Origin: Roseovarius confluentis
Lineage (GTDB): Bacteria; Pseudomonadota; Alphaproteobacteria; Rhodobacterales; Rhodobacteraceae
DNA: 64,000 bases
Assembly (NCBI RefSeq): GCF_002917925.1
Contig: NZ_PPFE01000002.1
Location: 310,001-374,000 of the forward strand
Direction: 5' to 3'
The first letter of the stretch is position 1, and each line of letters starts with the position of its first letter. Shown piece after piece: positions 1 through 9,248 of the stretch. The notes below the pieces were generated by a model, which did no database searches, had not been told where the DNA came from, and saw only the letters and a list, made by a program, of their open reading frames with translations. The translations under genes were made by a program, and so were the position numbers.

Positions 1-2342
1 TCGTGCGGTCGGACGAGAATGGCCGGGTGCTGCTGGGGGACGTGACGCGGATCGAGCTGGGGGTCGAAAGTGACGACAGCGAATTTCGCGCCAATGGCGA
101 GACGGCACTGGGTTTGGGCGTGCTGCGGCAATCCTCGGCCAACACGCTGTCGATTTCGGCCGCGGTTGGCGAGGAAGTGGAGCGGATCGCGGCTGACCTG
201 CCCGGTGGGACGGCTTTGCAGATCACCTCGGACGACGCGGATTTCATCTCGAATTCGATCCGGCAGGTTTTGACCACGCTGGCCATCGCCGTGGGCATCG
301 TGGTGGCGGTGATCTACGTCTTTTTGACCTCGATCCGGACGACGGTGATCCCGGCGGTGACCATCCCTATCGCGCTGCTGGGGGCCTGTGCGGGGATCGC
401 GCTGGCCGGGTTTTCGATCAATATCCTGACGTTGTTCGCGCTGATTCTGGCCATCGGGCTGGTGGTGGATGACGCCATCGTCGTGCTGGAGAATATCGAG
501 CGCAAGGTGGAGGAAGGCGAGGACCCCAGGCAAGCGGCGCGCACCGGGGCGAACCAGGTGTTCTTTGCCGTGGTGTCGACCTCGGCGGTGCTGATCTCGG
601 TCTTCGTGCCGCTGTCGTTGCTGGAAGGGGAGCTTGGCAAGCTGTTCCGGGAATTCGGCGTCACGCTGGCCATCGCGGTGGCGCTGTCGACCTTCGTGGC
701 GCTGACGCTGTGCCCGGTGATCGCCAGCAAGCTTTTGAAGAAAGGCATGAACGACACGTGGTTCACGCGCGGTGTGAAGCGGGTCACAAAGAGCACCTCG
801 GAGGGCTATCGCAACCTGCTGACGCGCGCGATCGGTGCGCCCTTGGTGGTGCTGGCGATTGCGGCGGGCCTGACAGGAATGTCGTGGACGCTGTACCAGC
901 AATTGCCGTCGCAGCTGACTCCGGCATCGGACCGGGGTATTTTCTTCGTGTCGATCCAGGCACCGCCGGGATCTGCCCTGCCACTGACCGACAATGCGGT
1001 GAGCCAGGTCGAGGATCTGATCGCGCCTTACCGCGAACAAGGCGTGGTGGAGGACACCATCGCCATCGTCGGGCAATACGGCGAGTCGGGCCGCGCCTTC
1101 GTGGTGGCGGTGATGTCGCCTTGGGCCGAGCGCGAGATGGGGCCGCGCGATGTTCTGGCCGAGCTGCGGCCTGAATTCGGCAAGATCACCCGCGCCAGCG
1201 TGCGAGCCTTCGCGCCATCGGGTCTTGATGCCGGGAGCGGCTCGGGGCTGGAGGTGATCGTGACGGGGCCGAGTTTCGAGGATGCCGCCGAGTTTTCGCG
1301 GCAGATGGAAGAGGCGATGCGCGCCAGCCCCGACCTGACCGGGGTGCGGCGGGATTACGAGATCAACACGCCGGGGTTCGATATCAGTGTGAACCGGGCG
1401 ATGGCGCGGCAGATCGGGGTCGAGGCGCGGGATATCTCGGACGCGGTGCGCACCTTCTTTGCCTCGGCGGAGGTGACGGAGTTCATCTCGCGCGACCGGC
1501 AGTACCCGGTGATCCTGCAGGCGCCGGACGATCGGCGAACCAACACCGCGGATCTGACGGGCGTGAACGTGCGGACCGAGACCGGCGAGCTGGTGCCGCT
1601 GGACGGTCTGGTGAGGCTGGAGCGGCGCGCGTCGGTGCGGGCTTACAACCGGTACAACCGACAGCCCTCGGTCGAGATCAGCGCGTCGCTGGCGGAGGGC
1701 GTGGACCTCGGCTCGGCCATCGCGACGGTCGAAGAGATTGCCGAGGACATGCCCTCGGCCATGCAGATCAGCTATTCGGGGCAGGCGGAAAGCTATCAGG
1801 AGACCTCGGGGGGCATCGCGCTGACATTCGCACTGGCGCTCTTGATCGTGTTCCTGGTGCTGGCGGCGCAGTTCGAGAGCTTCATCCAGCCGGTGGTGAT
1901 CCTGTTGTCGGTGCCGCTGGCCGTGGCGGGGGCGTTGCTGACGCTGTTCGCGCTGGGCGAGGCGATCAACATCTACACGCAGGTGGGGATGGTGATGCTG
2001 ATCGGGCTGATGGCCAAGAACGGTATCCTGATCGTGGAGTTTGCCAACCAGTTGCGCGAGGAAGGCCGCAACGTGCGTGAAGCGGTGATCGAGGCGTCGG
2101 CGGTTCGGTTGCGACCGATCCTGATGACGGTGATGTCGACAGTGTTGGGGGCCGTGCCGCTGGTGCTGTCCACCGGTGCCGGGGCGGCCAGCCGGTTTTC
2201 CATCGGCATCGTGATCATCGGCGGGTTCATGTCGGCCTCGGTGCTGACACTGTTCCTGACGCCTGTGCTGTACGATCTGCTGCAAAAGGACCGCGACGAG
2301 GCCGATGCGCCCGAGGGAGCGAGCGCCCAGCCGGCGGAATAG
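1..2342 (+). CDS. RND family efflux transporter permease, 5'-truncated by the window edge
   Basis: Inner-membrane proton-driven RND pump of the AcrB/HAE1 class, which would export drugs or other hydrophobic compounds with a periplasmic adaptor and an outer-membrane channel. About 779 residues are present of the roughly 1,030 usual for the family, so the N-terminal quarter lies upstream of the window and the apparent GTG at position 3 is only an internal codon. The TM4 proton-relay motif GLVVDDAIVVLEN is visible near residue 152 of the fragment, with the aspartate pair intact. The second half repeats the porter and TM architecture and ends in a short hydrophilic tail. No partner gene lies downstream. 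Substrate cannot be told from the sequence. Confidence 0.93.
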   Translation, partial: VRSDENGRVLLGDVTRIELGVESDDSEFRANGETALGLGVLRQSSANTLSISAAVGEEVERIAADLPGGTALQITSDDADFISNSIRQVLTTLAIAVGIVVAVIYVFLTSIRTTVIPAVTIPIALLGACAGIALAGFSINILTLFALILAIGLVVDDAIVVLENIERKVEEGEDPRQAARTGANQVFFAVVSTSAVLISVFVPLSLLEGELGKLFREFGVTLAIAVALSTFVALTLCPVIASKLLKKGMNDTWFTRGVKRVTKSTSEGYRNLLTRAIGAPLVVLAIAAGLTGMSWTLYQQLPSQLTPASDRGIFFVSIQAPPGSALPLTDNAVSQVEDLIAPYREQGVVEDTIAIVGQYGESGRAFVVAVMSPWAEREMGPRDVLAELRPEFGKITRASVRAFAPSGLDAGSGSGLEVIVTGPSFEDAAEFSRQMEEAMRASPDLTGVRRDYEINTPGFDISVNRAMARQIGVEARDISDAVRTFFASAEVTEFISRDRQYPVILQAPDDRRTNTADLTGVNVRTETGELVPLDGLVRLERRASVRAYNRYNRQPSVEISASLAEGVDLGSAIATVEEIAEDMPSAMQISYSGQAESYQETSGGIALTFALALLIVFLVLAAQFESFIQPVVILLSVPLAVAGALLTLFALGEAINIYTQVGMVMLIGLMAKNGILIVEFANQLREEGRNVREAVIEASAVRLRPILMTVMSTVLGAVPLVLSTGAGAASRFSIGIVIIGGFMSASVLTLFLTPVLYDLLQKDRDEADAPEGASAQPAE

Positions 2343-2444
2343 CGGCGCGATTCGACCGGTCATAGGCGGGTTGCGCCACACCGGGATTTCGGTCCAAATG
2401 TTGGATGCGTCACTTGGTAGGCGGCGCATTCGGCTGGTGTTTCG

Positions 2445-3017
2445 ATGATCGTACCATTCCTTCTGTTGTTCCTGTCCATCGGCGGCATTCTCCTGTCGGC
2501 GATGGTGCCCGGGTGGAGCGATGTGATCCTGCTGGCCGGACCGTGCGCGGTTGCCAGCGCTCTTTTGCTGATCGTAGAGGCGCTGCGGCGGCGCACGGAA
2601 CGGGGCAAGCGTTGGGTCGTGCTGGATGGCTCGAACGTCATGCACTGGAAAGACAGGTCGCCGGATCTGGATACGGTCCGCGAAGTGGTCGATCACCTGT
2701 CATCCGAAGGTTTCACGCCGGGCGTCGTGTTCGATGCCAACGTGGGCTACAAGGTGGGTGACAGATTCCTGGGCGACAGGGAGCTTGCGGGCCTGATGGG
2801 GTTGCCGCAGAAGCGCATCATGGTCGTGCCGAAAGGGCAGCCGGCGGATCCGACGATTTTGACGGCGGCGCGGGATATGAACGCGCGGATTGTCACGAAT
2901 GATCGGTTTCGCGACTGGAACGAGGACTTTCCGGAAACGCGGGAGCCTGGCCGGTTGATACGGGGCGGGTACAGGCGCGGCAAGCTGTGGCTGGATTTGG
3001 GCGACGGCGCCGGTTGA
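2445..3017 (+). CDS. Membrane-anchored NYN/Zc3h12a-like ribonuclease domain protein
   Basis: A 190-residue protein with two hydrophobic segments in the first 45 residues followed by a PIN-like NYN domain. The domain opens with VVLDGSNVMHW, the DGSN nucleotide-binding/catalytic motif, and has later acidic positions in DAN and VTNDRFRDW that fit the metal-binding aspartates of the Zc3h12a-type RNase fold. I infer a membrane-tethered RNA-cleaving enzyme; its target is unknown. Start is an ATG with only a weak ribosome site. It is convergent with the EI24 protein, 11 bases away. Confidence 0.72.
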   Translation: MIVPFLLLFLSIGGILLSAMVPGWSDVILLAGPCAVASALLLIVEALRRRTERGKRWVVLDGSNVMHWKDRSPDLDTVREVVDHLSSEGFTPGVVFDANVGYKVGDRFLGDRELAGLMGLPQKRIMVVPKGQPADPTILTAARDMNARIVTNDRFRDWNEDFPETREPGRLIRGGYRRGKLWLDLGDGAG

Positions 3018-3028
3018 ACGCGCCCCGA

Positions 3029-3724
3029 TCAGCCGGCCGATTTGGCAATACGGTGATAGATATGGGTGAAGGTCGCCGCGCCCAGGATCGGGATCACGAG
3101 GTTCAGCAAAGGGATCGACAGGGGCAGGGCCATGAGCGTGCCGGCCATCCAGATCGTGCCGCGATGTTCCTTGCGCAGCACCTTGGCGTTGGCGCGGCCG
3201 ACGCGGCGCATGGCGGCCAGCTGGAAATACTCCATACCCAGCAGATAGCCGTTCACGCCCCAGAAGATGAACGGTGTGGCCGGCGGAAAGAGCGCGTAAA
3301 GGATGAAGGCCAGCAGGTTGGCCGCGATGATGACGCCCAAGAAGTTCACGCTGTCCTTCAGGCCGTCGAAGAAGGGCACTGGCGGGACGGCTGGCAGGTT
3401 GGGATAGTGCCGGTCCTCGACCGCCTGTGCGACCGTGTCGAGGAAGAGCGAGGTGATGGCCGAGGCGACGGGCACCATCAGGAAGACCGACAGGATTAGC
3501 ATGAGGAAGAAGCCGGACCAGCCGAGCAGGTCGTCGATCCAGTTCACCTCGCCGATAAGAGGTAGCGTTGTACTGTCGCCGGTGGCCCACTGGATGAACA
3601 TCAGGAAGGCGGCGGTAACGGCGACGAGCAGCAGAAACGAGAGCGCCACGCCCAGCCAGAAAACCTTGCGAAAACGCGGATCGCCCAGCTGACCGAGCGC
3701 CTTGAAGAAGGCTGTGAAGATCAT
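3029..3724 (-). CDS. EI24/CysZ-like integral membrane protein
   Basis: A 231-residue polytopic protein whose spacing of long hydrophobic stretches (about residues 20-45, 70-100, 128-160 and 195-225) and the stretch WMAGTLMALPLSIPLLNLVIP match the EI24 domain family, which includes the sulfate permease CysZ. No sulfate-assimilation gene lies nearby, so sulfate transport is only a possibility. It overlaps the end of the upstream nitroreductase gene by four bases (ATGA), so the two are probably co-transcribed. Confidence 0.75.
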   Translation of the reverse strand: MIFTAFFKALGQLGDPRFRKVFWLGVALSFLLLVAVTAAFLMFIQWATGDSTTLPLIGEVNWIDDLLGWSGFFLMLILSVFLMVPVASAITSLFLDTVAQAVEDRHYPNLPAVPPVPFFDGLKDSVNFLGVIIAANLLAFILYALFPPATPFIFWGVNGYLLGMEYFQLAAMRRVGRANAKVLRKEHRGTIWMAGTLMALPLSIPLLNLVIPILGAATFTHIYHRIAKSAG

Positions 3725-4299
3725 TCGGTGACCCAGGTGGTGATACTGTCGATATCCGGGCGCGGGCGTTCGGGCGGGGCCGATGTTTCGGTGCCGAGAA
3801 AGATCAGGCCGGCGATGCTTTCGTTGTCGGCAAGCCCGAGGCCCTGGCTGATGAACTCCCGGTCATGGGTGGCCCAGCCCGTGAGCCAGTTGGCGCCCCA
3901 GCCCGAGGCCAGCGCGGCGTTCAAAAGCGCGAGGCAGACCGCGCCGGCGGAATAGGTCTGTTCGATGGCGGGGATCTTGTCGGACGGTTTGCGCACCTCG
4001 ACGACGGCGACGGCAAGCTGGCCGTCCTCGTATTGCTTGGCGGCCTTGGCGATATCCTCTTCCGACTTGCCCAGGACGGCGCCGCGGTCGCGGACAAGCG
4101 TGGCAAGGCGTGGCATGGCGGCACGATCCAATACGATGAAGCGCCACGGTTCCAGCTTGCCATGATCGGGCGAGCGGGCGGCGGCTGTCAGGATCGGGCG
4201 AAGCTCTTGCGCCGTGGGCGCCGGGCCTGTCAGCGTCTTCGCCGGGCGCGAGCGGCGGGTGAGAAGGAAGTCCATCGCGGCGGAATTGGGAGCGGGCAT
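3721..4299 (-). CDS. Nitroreductase family protein
   Basis: FMN-dependent nitroreductase-fold enzyme of about 192 residues. The N-terminal pattern MDFLLTRRSRPAKTL, the ARSPDHGKLEPWRF block (flavin/NAD(P)H pocket) and the GWGANWLTG segment place it in the NfnB/YdjA group of small nitroreductases. The open frame extends 21 codons further upstream, but the ATG at 4299 gives the usual family length. Likely translated together with the EI24 protein. Physiological substrate unknown. Confidence 0.85.
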   Translation of the reverse strand: MPAPNSAAMDFLLTRRSRPAKTLTGPAPTAQELRPILTAAARSPDHGKLEPWRFIVLDRAAMPRLATLVRDRGAVLGKSEEDIAKAAKQYEDGQLAVAVVEVRKPSDKIPAIEQTYSAGAVCLALLNAALASGWGANWLTGWATHDREFISQGLGLADNESIAGLIFLGTETSAPPERPRPDIDSITTWVTE

Positions 4300-4402
4300 G
4301 GCGGGCTTTCGTTGCGTCTTGGATGTTGTGGCATATTTCGGGCGGCGCGGTGCGGGCGTCAACCCTTTTGCCGCGAACGGTCAGGCCCCGAGAATGATGC
4401 GA

Positions 4403-4642
4403 TTATTTCTTACCGCGCGACAGGCTATAAACCCCCTCGGGCAGGTTGAGGGCGGCGCCCAAATCCTGCAACTGGGTCATCGACAACGTCACCTTCTGCA
4501 CCCGGTCGGTGCGCGGGTCGAGCTGTTCGATGGTCACGCATTCCTCGAAGGCGTTGATGGTGACGTCCTCCTGCAAGGGCGTGCTGCCCTCGTCGATCAG
4601 GGTGACAACGGTGGCGTCGAATTCGTGTTCTATCGAAAACAT
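4403..4642 (-). CDS. Small conserved hypothetical protein (79 aa)
   Basis: A 79-residue soluble acidic protein with no signal peptide and a basic LSRGKK tail. I do not recognise a domain. It is transcribed divergently from the M48 protease gene. Its ATG has no ribosome-binding site; instead a TAGGCT hexamer ends exactly six bases upstream with TTGCGC 16 bases further up, so the mRNA is probably leaderless, which supports both the gene and this start. Confidence 0.65.
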   Translation of the reverse strand: MFSIEHEFDATVVTLIDEGSTPLQEDVTINAFEECVTIEQLDPRTDRVQKVTLSMTQLQDLGAALNLPEGVYSLSRGKK

Positions 4643-4648
4643 GCCGCC

Positions 4649-4676
4649 AGCCTAGCGTGTGCGGCGCAAAGCGCAA
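4649..4676 (-). promoter_or_regulatory. Sigma-70-type promoter for a leaderless transcript
   Basis: On the minus strand TTGCGC (4671-4676), a 16-base spacer and TAGGCT (4649-4654) lie immediately before six bases and the ATG at 4642. That geometry puts the transcription start at or next to the A of the start codon. The same layout occurs at 15378, 57013 and 58106. Confidence 0.5.
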
Positions 4677-4770
4677 TCGGCTTTGCACCGCGCGTGTGCG
4701 TGAGGGGGACTGGCCCTCGGCGCAAACCCTGCTAGAACTATGGCAAAGGGAGCAATTGCAGGTGAGACAG

Positions 4771-5481
4771 ATGCGGTGGAAGGTTCTGATTTGTGCGGTT
4801 TTCCTGGCGGGTTGCGAGGTCACGACGACGGGCGGCGACGCGCCGCAGCCCCGGCCGACGGGCCAGCAGCAACAATCGGTCAAGGCGCCCTCGGGAACGC
4901 AGCTGTCGCGGTTCCGGCAGGTCGTGGCCCGGGTCGAGCCGGTGGCCGAGCGTGAATGCCGGGCGCGCGGCGGCAACGTGAACTGCGATTTCAACGTGGT
5001 GCTGGATGATCGCCCGGGCCGCCCGCCCAACGCGTTTCAGACGCTGGACCGCAACGGTCGGCCGATTCTGGCGTTTACCGCATCGCTGATCGCAGATGTG
5101 CGCAACGAGGACGAACTGGCCTTCATCTTCGCGCATGAGGCGTCGCACCATATCCGGCGGCACATACCGCGCCAACAGCAGAGTGCCGCGGCGGGGGCCA
5201 TCCTGCTGGGCGGGTTGGCGACGCTGGCCGGGGCCGGGACGGGCGCCGTGGATGCGGCGACGAACGTGGGCGCCTCGGTGGGCGCGCGCAGCTATTCCAA
5301 GGAATTTGAGCTTGAGGCCGACGCGCTGGGGACCATCATCGCCAAGAAATCGGGCTATAACCCGCTCCGGGGCGCGGAATATTTCACGCGCATCCCGGAC
5401 CCGGGCAATCGGTTCCTGGGCTCGCACCCGCCCAACGCGCAGCGAATCGACACGGTGCGCCGTGTGAATTCACAACTCTGA
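4771..5481 (+). CDS. M48 family metalloprotease, lipoprotein
   Basis: A 236-residue zinc metallopeptidase. The start chosen is the ATG at 4771, which gives a lipoprotein signal ending in the lipobox LAGC (Cys15); the upstream in-frame ATG would add a non-signal extension. The zinc site HEASHH is at about residue 122 and the third-ligand region EFELEADALG follows about 65 residues later, as in the Oma1/LoiP-type M48 proteases. A role in periplasmic or envelope protein quality control is inferred from the family. Confidence 0.88.
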   Translation: MRWKVLICAVFLAGCEVTTTGGDAPQPRPTGQQQQSVKAPSGTQLSRFRQVVARVEPVAERECRARGGNVNCDFNVVLDDRPGRPPNAFQTLDRNGRPILAFTASLIADVRNEDELAFIFAHEASHHIRRHIPRQQQSAAAGAILLGGLATLAGAGTGAVDAATNVGASVGARSYSKEFELEADALGTIIAKKSGYNPLRGAEYFTRIPDPGNRFLGSHPPNAQRIDTVRRVNSQL

Positions 5482-5490
5482 CGGGGTGAC

Positions 5491-5850
5491 ATGCTGCAAC
5501 TGACCGGCGTGATTTCCGACCGGGGGTCGAAATACGCCGTGTCGGGTGGCGCGGCGCGGGACCGCGCGGCTGTGGACGCCTTCCTGAAAGAGCTGAAACG
5601 GGACAAGAAATTCGCCAAGGCGACCCATAACACCTGGGCGATGCTGGATGCCGAGGGCACGGCGCTGAAATCCGATGACGGCGAGGCCGGGGCAGGCATG
5701 GTGATCGTGCGGATGCTGGAACGGGCCGACCTGCGCGAACACGTGATCGTGGTCACGCGCTGGTTCGGTGGCAAGCATCTGGGCGGGGACAGGTTTCGGC
5801 ACGTGCAGGACTGCGTGACGACCTACATGGAGGCGCTGGAGCGCGCTTGA
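5491..5850 (+). CDS. IMPACT/YigZ family protein (short form)
   Basis: A 119-residue protein carrying only the UPF0029 (Impact N-terminal) domain: the signature VTRWFGGKHLGGDRF and the DDGEAGAG block are clear. Classical bacterial YigZ proteins are about 200 residues with a second C-terminal domain, which is absent here. The eukaryotic relative IMPACT modulates the GCN2 kinase; the bacterial role is not settled. It starts ten bases after the M48 gene and is likely co-transcribed. Confidence 0.85.
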   Translation: MLQLTGVISDRGSKYAVSGGAARDRAAVDAFLKELKRDKKFAKATHNTWAMLDAEGTALKSDDGEAGAGMVIVRMLERADLREHVIVVTRWFGGKHLGGDRFRHVQDCVTTYMEALERA

Positions 5851-5965
5851 TGCAGATCAAGGCGCGCCCGCTGATTGCGCGACAAGCTTTGCCGTGGAAG
5901 TGCCCCCCCTTGACCCGGCAATGAAGCCGTAAGGGTCGATGGCACTCACGCGACAGGAGAGCGCA

Positions 5966-6232
5966 ATGCCGCAGACGAAAACGATCAAACGTCATACTGA
6001 TCTTGTTGACCGTATGGCCAGTACGCTTGGCCTGGACCTGGAGGAAGAGGTTTATGCGGGGCAACTGGATCCTGAAACGCTGTGCGACGCGGTTCTGCGA
6101 TGCACGGGCTGTGCGGATCCCGATGGCTGCGAAGCCTGGATGTCGGCACAGGCCAGCCCGGTGGACGCGACCCCGATCATGTGCCGCAACGGCGAGGTTT
6201 TTGCCGCATTGAAGGCGGGACTGCGGATCTGA
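5966..6232 (+). CDS. DUF6455 family protein
   Basis: An 88-residue protein with the motif LRCTGCADPDGCEAW, a cysteine-rich pattern I associate with the DUF6455 family of Rhodobacteraceae. Three closely spaced cysteines could bind a metal, but this is a guess. The start at 5966 is chosen over the ATG at 5939 because AGGAGA lies five bases before it. Confidence 0.7.
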   Translation: MPQTKTIKRHTDLVDRMASTLGLDLEEEVYAGQLDPETLCDAVLRCTGCADPDGCEAWMSAQASPVDATPIMCRNGEVFAALKAGLRI

Positions 6233-6255
6233 GCCGTCGCGCTTGTGGCGCTACT

Positions 6256-6906
6256 CTAGAGTGGTGCTATGCTGGTTGCCATAGCGCCCGAGATGCCGAG
6301 AAAGCAGCAGGCGGTGGCTATTAGCACGCAGGCATGCCAGATCGCGTTGCTGAATTTCAGCGTGTCCCAGCAGTAGAATACCACCGCGCCGGAATAGATG
6401 ATGCCGCCTGCGAAGATCAGTGTCAGGCTGTTGGCCGGAAGCGACGGCCAGAGCGGGACGATGATAATCAGGCCCAGCCAGCCCAACAGGACCTGAGGCA
6501 ACCAGTGCGTGCTCATTTTTCCGCGTTCGGCCAGGAGTTTGCGCACTGCGCCCGAGAGTGCGAGGAACCACACCACCGTCAGCACGGTATAGGCGAAAGG
6601 TGTGTTCAGCAGCACGGCAAGCGGCGTGATCGTGCCCGCGATCTTGACGTAGATGGCGGCGTGGTCGATCCGGCGCAGAAGCGGACGGAAGGGCGTATGC
6701 GCGGCGAGGTGATAGGCGGCCGAGGCGCTGAGCATCAGGATCATGGCAACGCCGTAGACGACGGCCGCCGTCATCGTCCCCACCGTCTGCTGACCCGCGT
6801 TGGCGGCGATCAGGAACGCGACCGCAACAAGTGCACTGCCAACCCCGAGCACGTGCACGGCGCCATCGGCGATCCGCTCTGCGCGTGTGTAACTGGGGTA
6901 GGACAT
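6256..6906 (-). CDS. PAQR/hemolysin III family membrane protein
   Basis: A 216-residue, seven-helix membrane protein. Family hallmarks are LSASAAYHLAAH, RRIDHAAIYVKIAGT and the C-terminal SNAIWHACVL, which supply the Ser/His/Asp/His metal-site residues of the PAQR (TrhA/hemolysin III) fold. Bacterial members are linked to membrane homeostasis rather than true haemolysis. The ATG at 6906 is preferred over the frame's earlier ATG because GGAGGA precedes it. Confidence 0.88.
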   Translation of the reverse strand: MSYPSYTRAERIADGAVHVLGVGSALVAVAFLIAANAGQQTVGTMTAAVVYGVAMILMLSASAAYHLAAHTPFRPLLRRIDHAAIYVKIAGTITPLAVLLNTPFAYTVLTVVWFLALSGAVRKLLAERGKMSTHWLPQVLLGWLGLIIIVPLWPSLPANSLTLIFAGGIIYSGAVVFYCWDTLKFSNAIWHACVLIATACCFLGISGAMATSIAPL

Positions 6907-7034
6907 GTCGCGGTCCTCCGGCCTGTGGGTGTCCCGTGGTTCCGTGTCGATCATGACACTGAGATGTCTCTATTATGTTTCAGTTTTAGGGGGTTTCGTT
7001 CAAAATTTATGTGACAAGACCGTAACCAAAATGG

Positions 7035-7062
7035 AAACAAGGACCCGGTTGGGCCCTTGTTT
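7035..7062 (-). terminator. Hairpin terminator after the 7080-7586 gene
   Basis: Arms ACAAGG..CCC and GGG..CCTTGT pair with one A/C mismatch around a four-base loop. On the minus strand it comes just after the stop codon at 7080 and is followed by a T-rich run, so it can end transcription of that gene. Confidence 0.55.
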
Positions 7063-7079
7063 GTCGTCTTTACAAGGGG

Positions 7080-7586
7080 TTAGCGGGTTTGGAGGCGCTC
7101 GAGATACACCACGGTGGCTGCCGCGACGATGCCGTAGATCACGTGCCCCACCAGCGCCACCCAGGTGATTCCGGTGAAATTCAGGAAAAACGGCAGGCCG
7201 GCGATGCTGGTGATGCCGCCGATGGCGAACACCCAAAGGCCGACGCCGTAAATGGCCGAGGCCGGAAGCCAGTGAAGGCCGGGCAGAACACGCTTCAGCG
7301 CCGGACGCGCGATGAAGAGCCAGCCGATGGGATAGGCCAGCAGGCCGACGAAAAAGAGGTGCATCAGGTGGCCGTAAGGCGCGGCATTAGGCAGACCCAA
7401 CGAGCCGAGCAGGCTGCGGGCAAGGCCCACGGGGGCGAGATTGGCCAAGCCGAGGATCGGCGAAAGCGCTTGGCCGAAAAGGTCGAAGGCGACGGTGCCG
7501 GCGGCACCGGACAGCAGGATGAGCAACGCCGTGTCGACGGAAACGGCGGGAAGTGCACGGGGGGTGTCGGTGGTCAGGGAGGTCAT
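7080..7586 (-). CDS. Hypothetical integral membrane protein
   Basis: A 168-residue protein with four hydrophobic segments (about residues 18-40, 72-92, 108-130 and 135-160). I do not recognise a characterised family; similar proteins are common as hypotheticals in Rhodobacteraceae. AAGGA precedes the ATG. A 12-base perfect palindrome at 7705-7716 lies about 120 bases upstream and may be an operator. Confidence 0.68.
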   Translation of the reverse strand: MTSLTTDTPRALPAVSVDTALLILLSGAAGTVAFDLFGQALSPILGLANLAPVGLARSLLGSLGLPNAAPYGHLMHLFFVGLLAYPIGWLFIARPALKRVLPGLHWLPASAIYGVGLWVFAIGGITSIAGLPFFLNFTGITWVALVGHVIYGIVAAATVVYLERLQTR

Positions 7587-7696
7587 GGATCGGGGTCCTT
7601 GTCAGGCTGAGGTTGCGTCGGTGCGGCCAAGCTGCGGCGGCACAAGATGACAATCAACTGACAGGCCCGTGAGCACACGGAGTGGTGTAAATACTT

Positions 7697-7725
7697 GTGA
7701 ATGTTGAAATATTTCAGAATTTCAC
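7697..7725. promoter_or_regulatory. AT-rich dyad, possible operator
   Basis: An imperfect 29-base dyad (outer GTGAA/TTCAC) centred on the perfect palindrome TGAAATATTTCA at 7705-7716. It lies between the 3' end of rimO and the start of the membrane protein at 7586, in a locally AT-rich patch. It resembles a dimeric repressor or Crp/Fnr-family half-site pair but does not match the TTGAT-N4-ATCAA Fnr consensus. Confidence 0.35.
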
Positions 7726-7758
7726 GAGGGCGTCAGGCGACCCGTGAAACCTGTAACA

Positions 7759-9147
7759 CTAGAGGCGTCGCCCCCAGAGGTCATATTCCCCGGCCTCGTC
7801 CACCTCGACCGTGACGATCTCGCCCACGTTCAGGCCCTCGGTATTCTCATCGATGAAGAGACAGCCGTCGATTTCCGGCGCGTCGGCCTTGGTGCGGCAG
7901 GTGGCAATGCCGTCCTCGTCGATATCATCGACGATCACCTCTTGCACGGACCCAACCTTGGCGGCCAGTTTATCCACAGAAATCGCCTGCGCCTTTTCCA
8001 TGAAGCGATCCCAGCGGTCCTGCTTGACCTCTTCGGGCACATGGTCGGGTAGATCGTTGGATCGCGCACCCTCGACATTCTCGTACTTGAAGCAGCCGAC
8101 GCGGTCGAGCTGTGCCTCGTCCAGCCAGTCGAGCAGGGTTTGGAATTCGGCCTCGGTTTCGCCGGGATAACCGACGATGAAGGTCGAGCGCAGCGTCAGG
8201 TCGGGGCAGATCGCGCGCCAGGCGGCGATTTCATCGAGGGTTTTCGCCCCGGCGGCGGGACGGGCCATGCGTTTCAGAACGTCCGGGTGGGCGTGCTGGA
8301 ACGGAATGTCGAGATAGGGCAGCACGCCGTTGTCCGGGTTTGCCATGAGCGGGATGAGATCGCGCACATGGGGGTAGGGATAGACGTAATGCAGCCGGAC
8401 CCACGCGCCGAGCTCTCCGAGTGCCTTGGACAGATCGACGATATGGCTGCGCAGATCGCCATCCTTCCACGGGTTCACGTCATACTTGCGGTCCAGTCCG
8501 TAAGCGCTTGTGTCCTGGGAGATAACCAGAAGCTCGCGCACGCCATTCTCGACCAGCTTTTCGGCCTCGCGCAGAATGGCGTGACCGGGGCGCGAGGCAA
8601 GACGCCCGCGCATGTCCGGGATGATGCAGAACTTGCACTTGTGGTTACAGCCCTCTGAAATCTTGAGGTAACTGTAGTGGCGGGGTGTCAGCTTGACGCC
8701 GGCCTCGGGCAGAAGGTCGATGAAAGGGTCGGGAGCAGGAGGCACGGCGGTGTGCACTGCGTCGAGCACCTGTTCATATTGGTGCGGGCCGGTCACGGCC
8801 AGAACGCGGGGGTGGGCGCCGGTGATGTACTCGGGCTCGGCACCGAGGCAGCCCGTGACGATGACACGGCCATTCTCGGTAAGCGCCTCGCCGATGGCGT
8901 CCAGGCTTTCGGCCTTGGCGCTGTCGAGAAAGCCGCAGGTGTTCACGATCACCGCGTCGGCCCCGGAGTAGTCGGGTGAGATACCGTAGCCCTCGGCCCG
9001 CAGGCGCGTCAGTATGCGCTCGCTGTCCACCAGCGCCTTGGGACAGCCCAGCGACACCATGCCGATCACCGGCTGGCCCTTGCGGGGACTTTCGGTGACG
9101 CGGGCCTTCGCAAGATCGGGGCGCAGATCGGGTGGGTTGGTGCTCAT
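7759..9147 (-). CDS. rimO: Ribosomal protein S12 methylthiotransferase RimO
   Basis: Radical-SAM enzyme that adds a methylthio group to the conserved aspartate of ribosomal protein S12. The 462 residues show the UPF0004 domain with cysteines 35, 71 and 100 for the auxiliary [4Fe-4S] cluster, the radical SAM motif CNHKCKFC (Cys167/171/174), and a C-terminal TRAM domain. Length fits RimO. The sequence just upstream of the ATG (TATATC ending seven bases before it, no ribosome site) may be a near-leaderless promoter. Confidence 0.96.
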   Translation of the reverse strand: MSTNPPDLRPDLAKARVTESPRKGQPVIGMVSLGCPKALVDSERILTRLRAEGYGISPDYSGADAVIVNTCGFLDSAKAESLDAIGEALTENGRVIVTGCLGAEPEYITGAHPRVLAVTGPHQYEQVLDAVHTAVPPAPDPFIDLLPEAGVKLTPRHYSYLKISEGCNHKCKFCIIPDMRGRLASRPGHAILREAEKLVENGVRELLVISQDTSAYGLDRKYDVNPWKDGDLRSHIVDLSKALGELGAWVRLHYVYPYPHVRDLIPLMANPDNGVLPYLDIPFQHAHPDVLKRMARPAAGAKTLDEIAAWRAICPDLTLRSTFIVGYPGETEAEFQTLLDWLDEAQLDRVGCFKYENVEGARSNDLPDHVPEEVKQDRWDRFMEKAQAISVDKLAAKVGSVQEVIVDDIDEDGIATCRTKADAPEIDGCLFIDENTEGLNVGEIVTVEVDEAGEYDLWGRRL

Positions 9148-9248
9148 TCGGCGCGATATAGTCCCAAAAGGCCACCCGATAAAGCGGAAAAGCTGTTGTT
9201 GGGCGCAAGGCCTGCGCCTAGTCTGAAAAGAAAACGGTGGAGAGCGGT

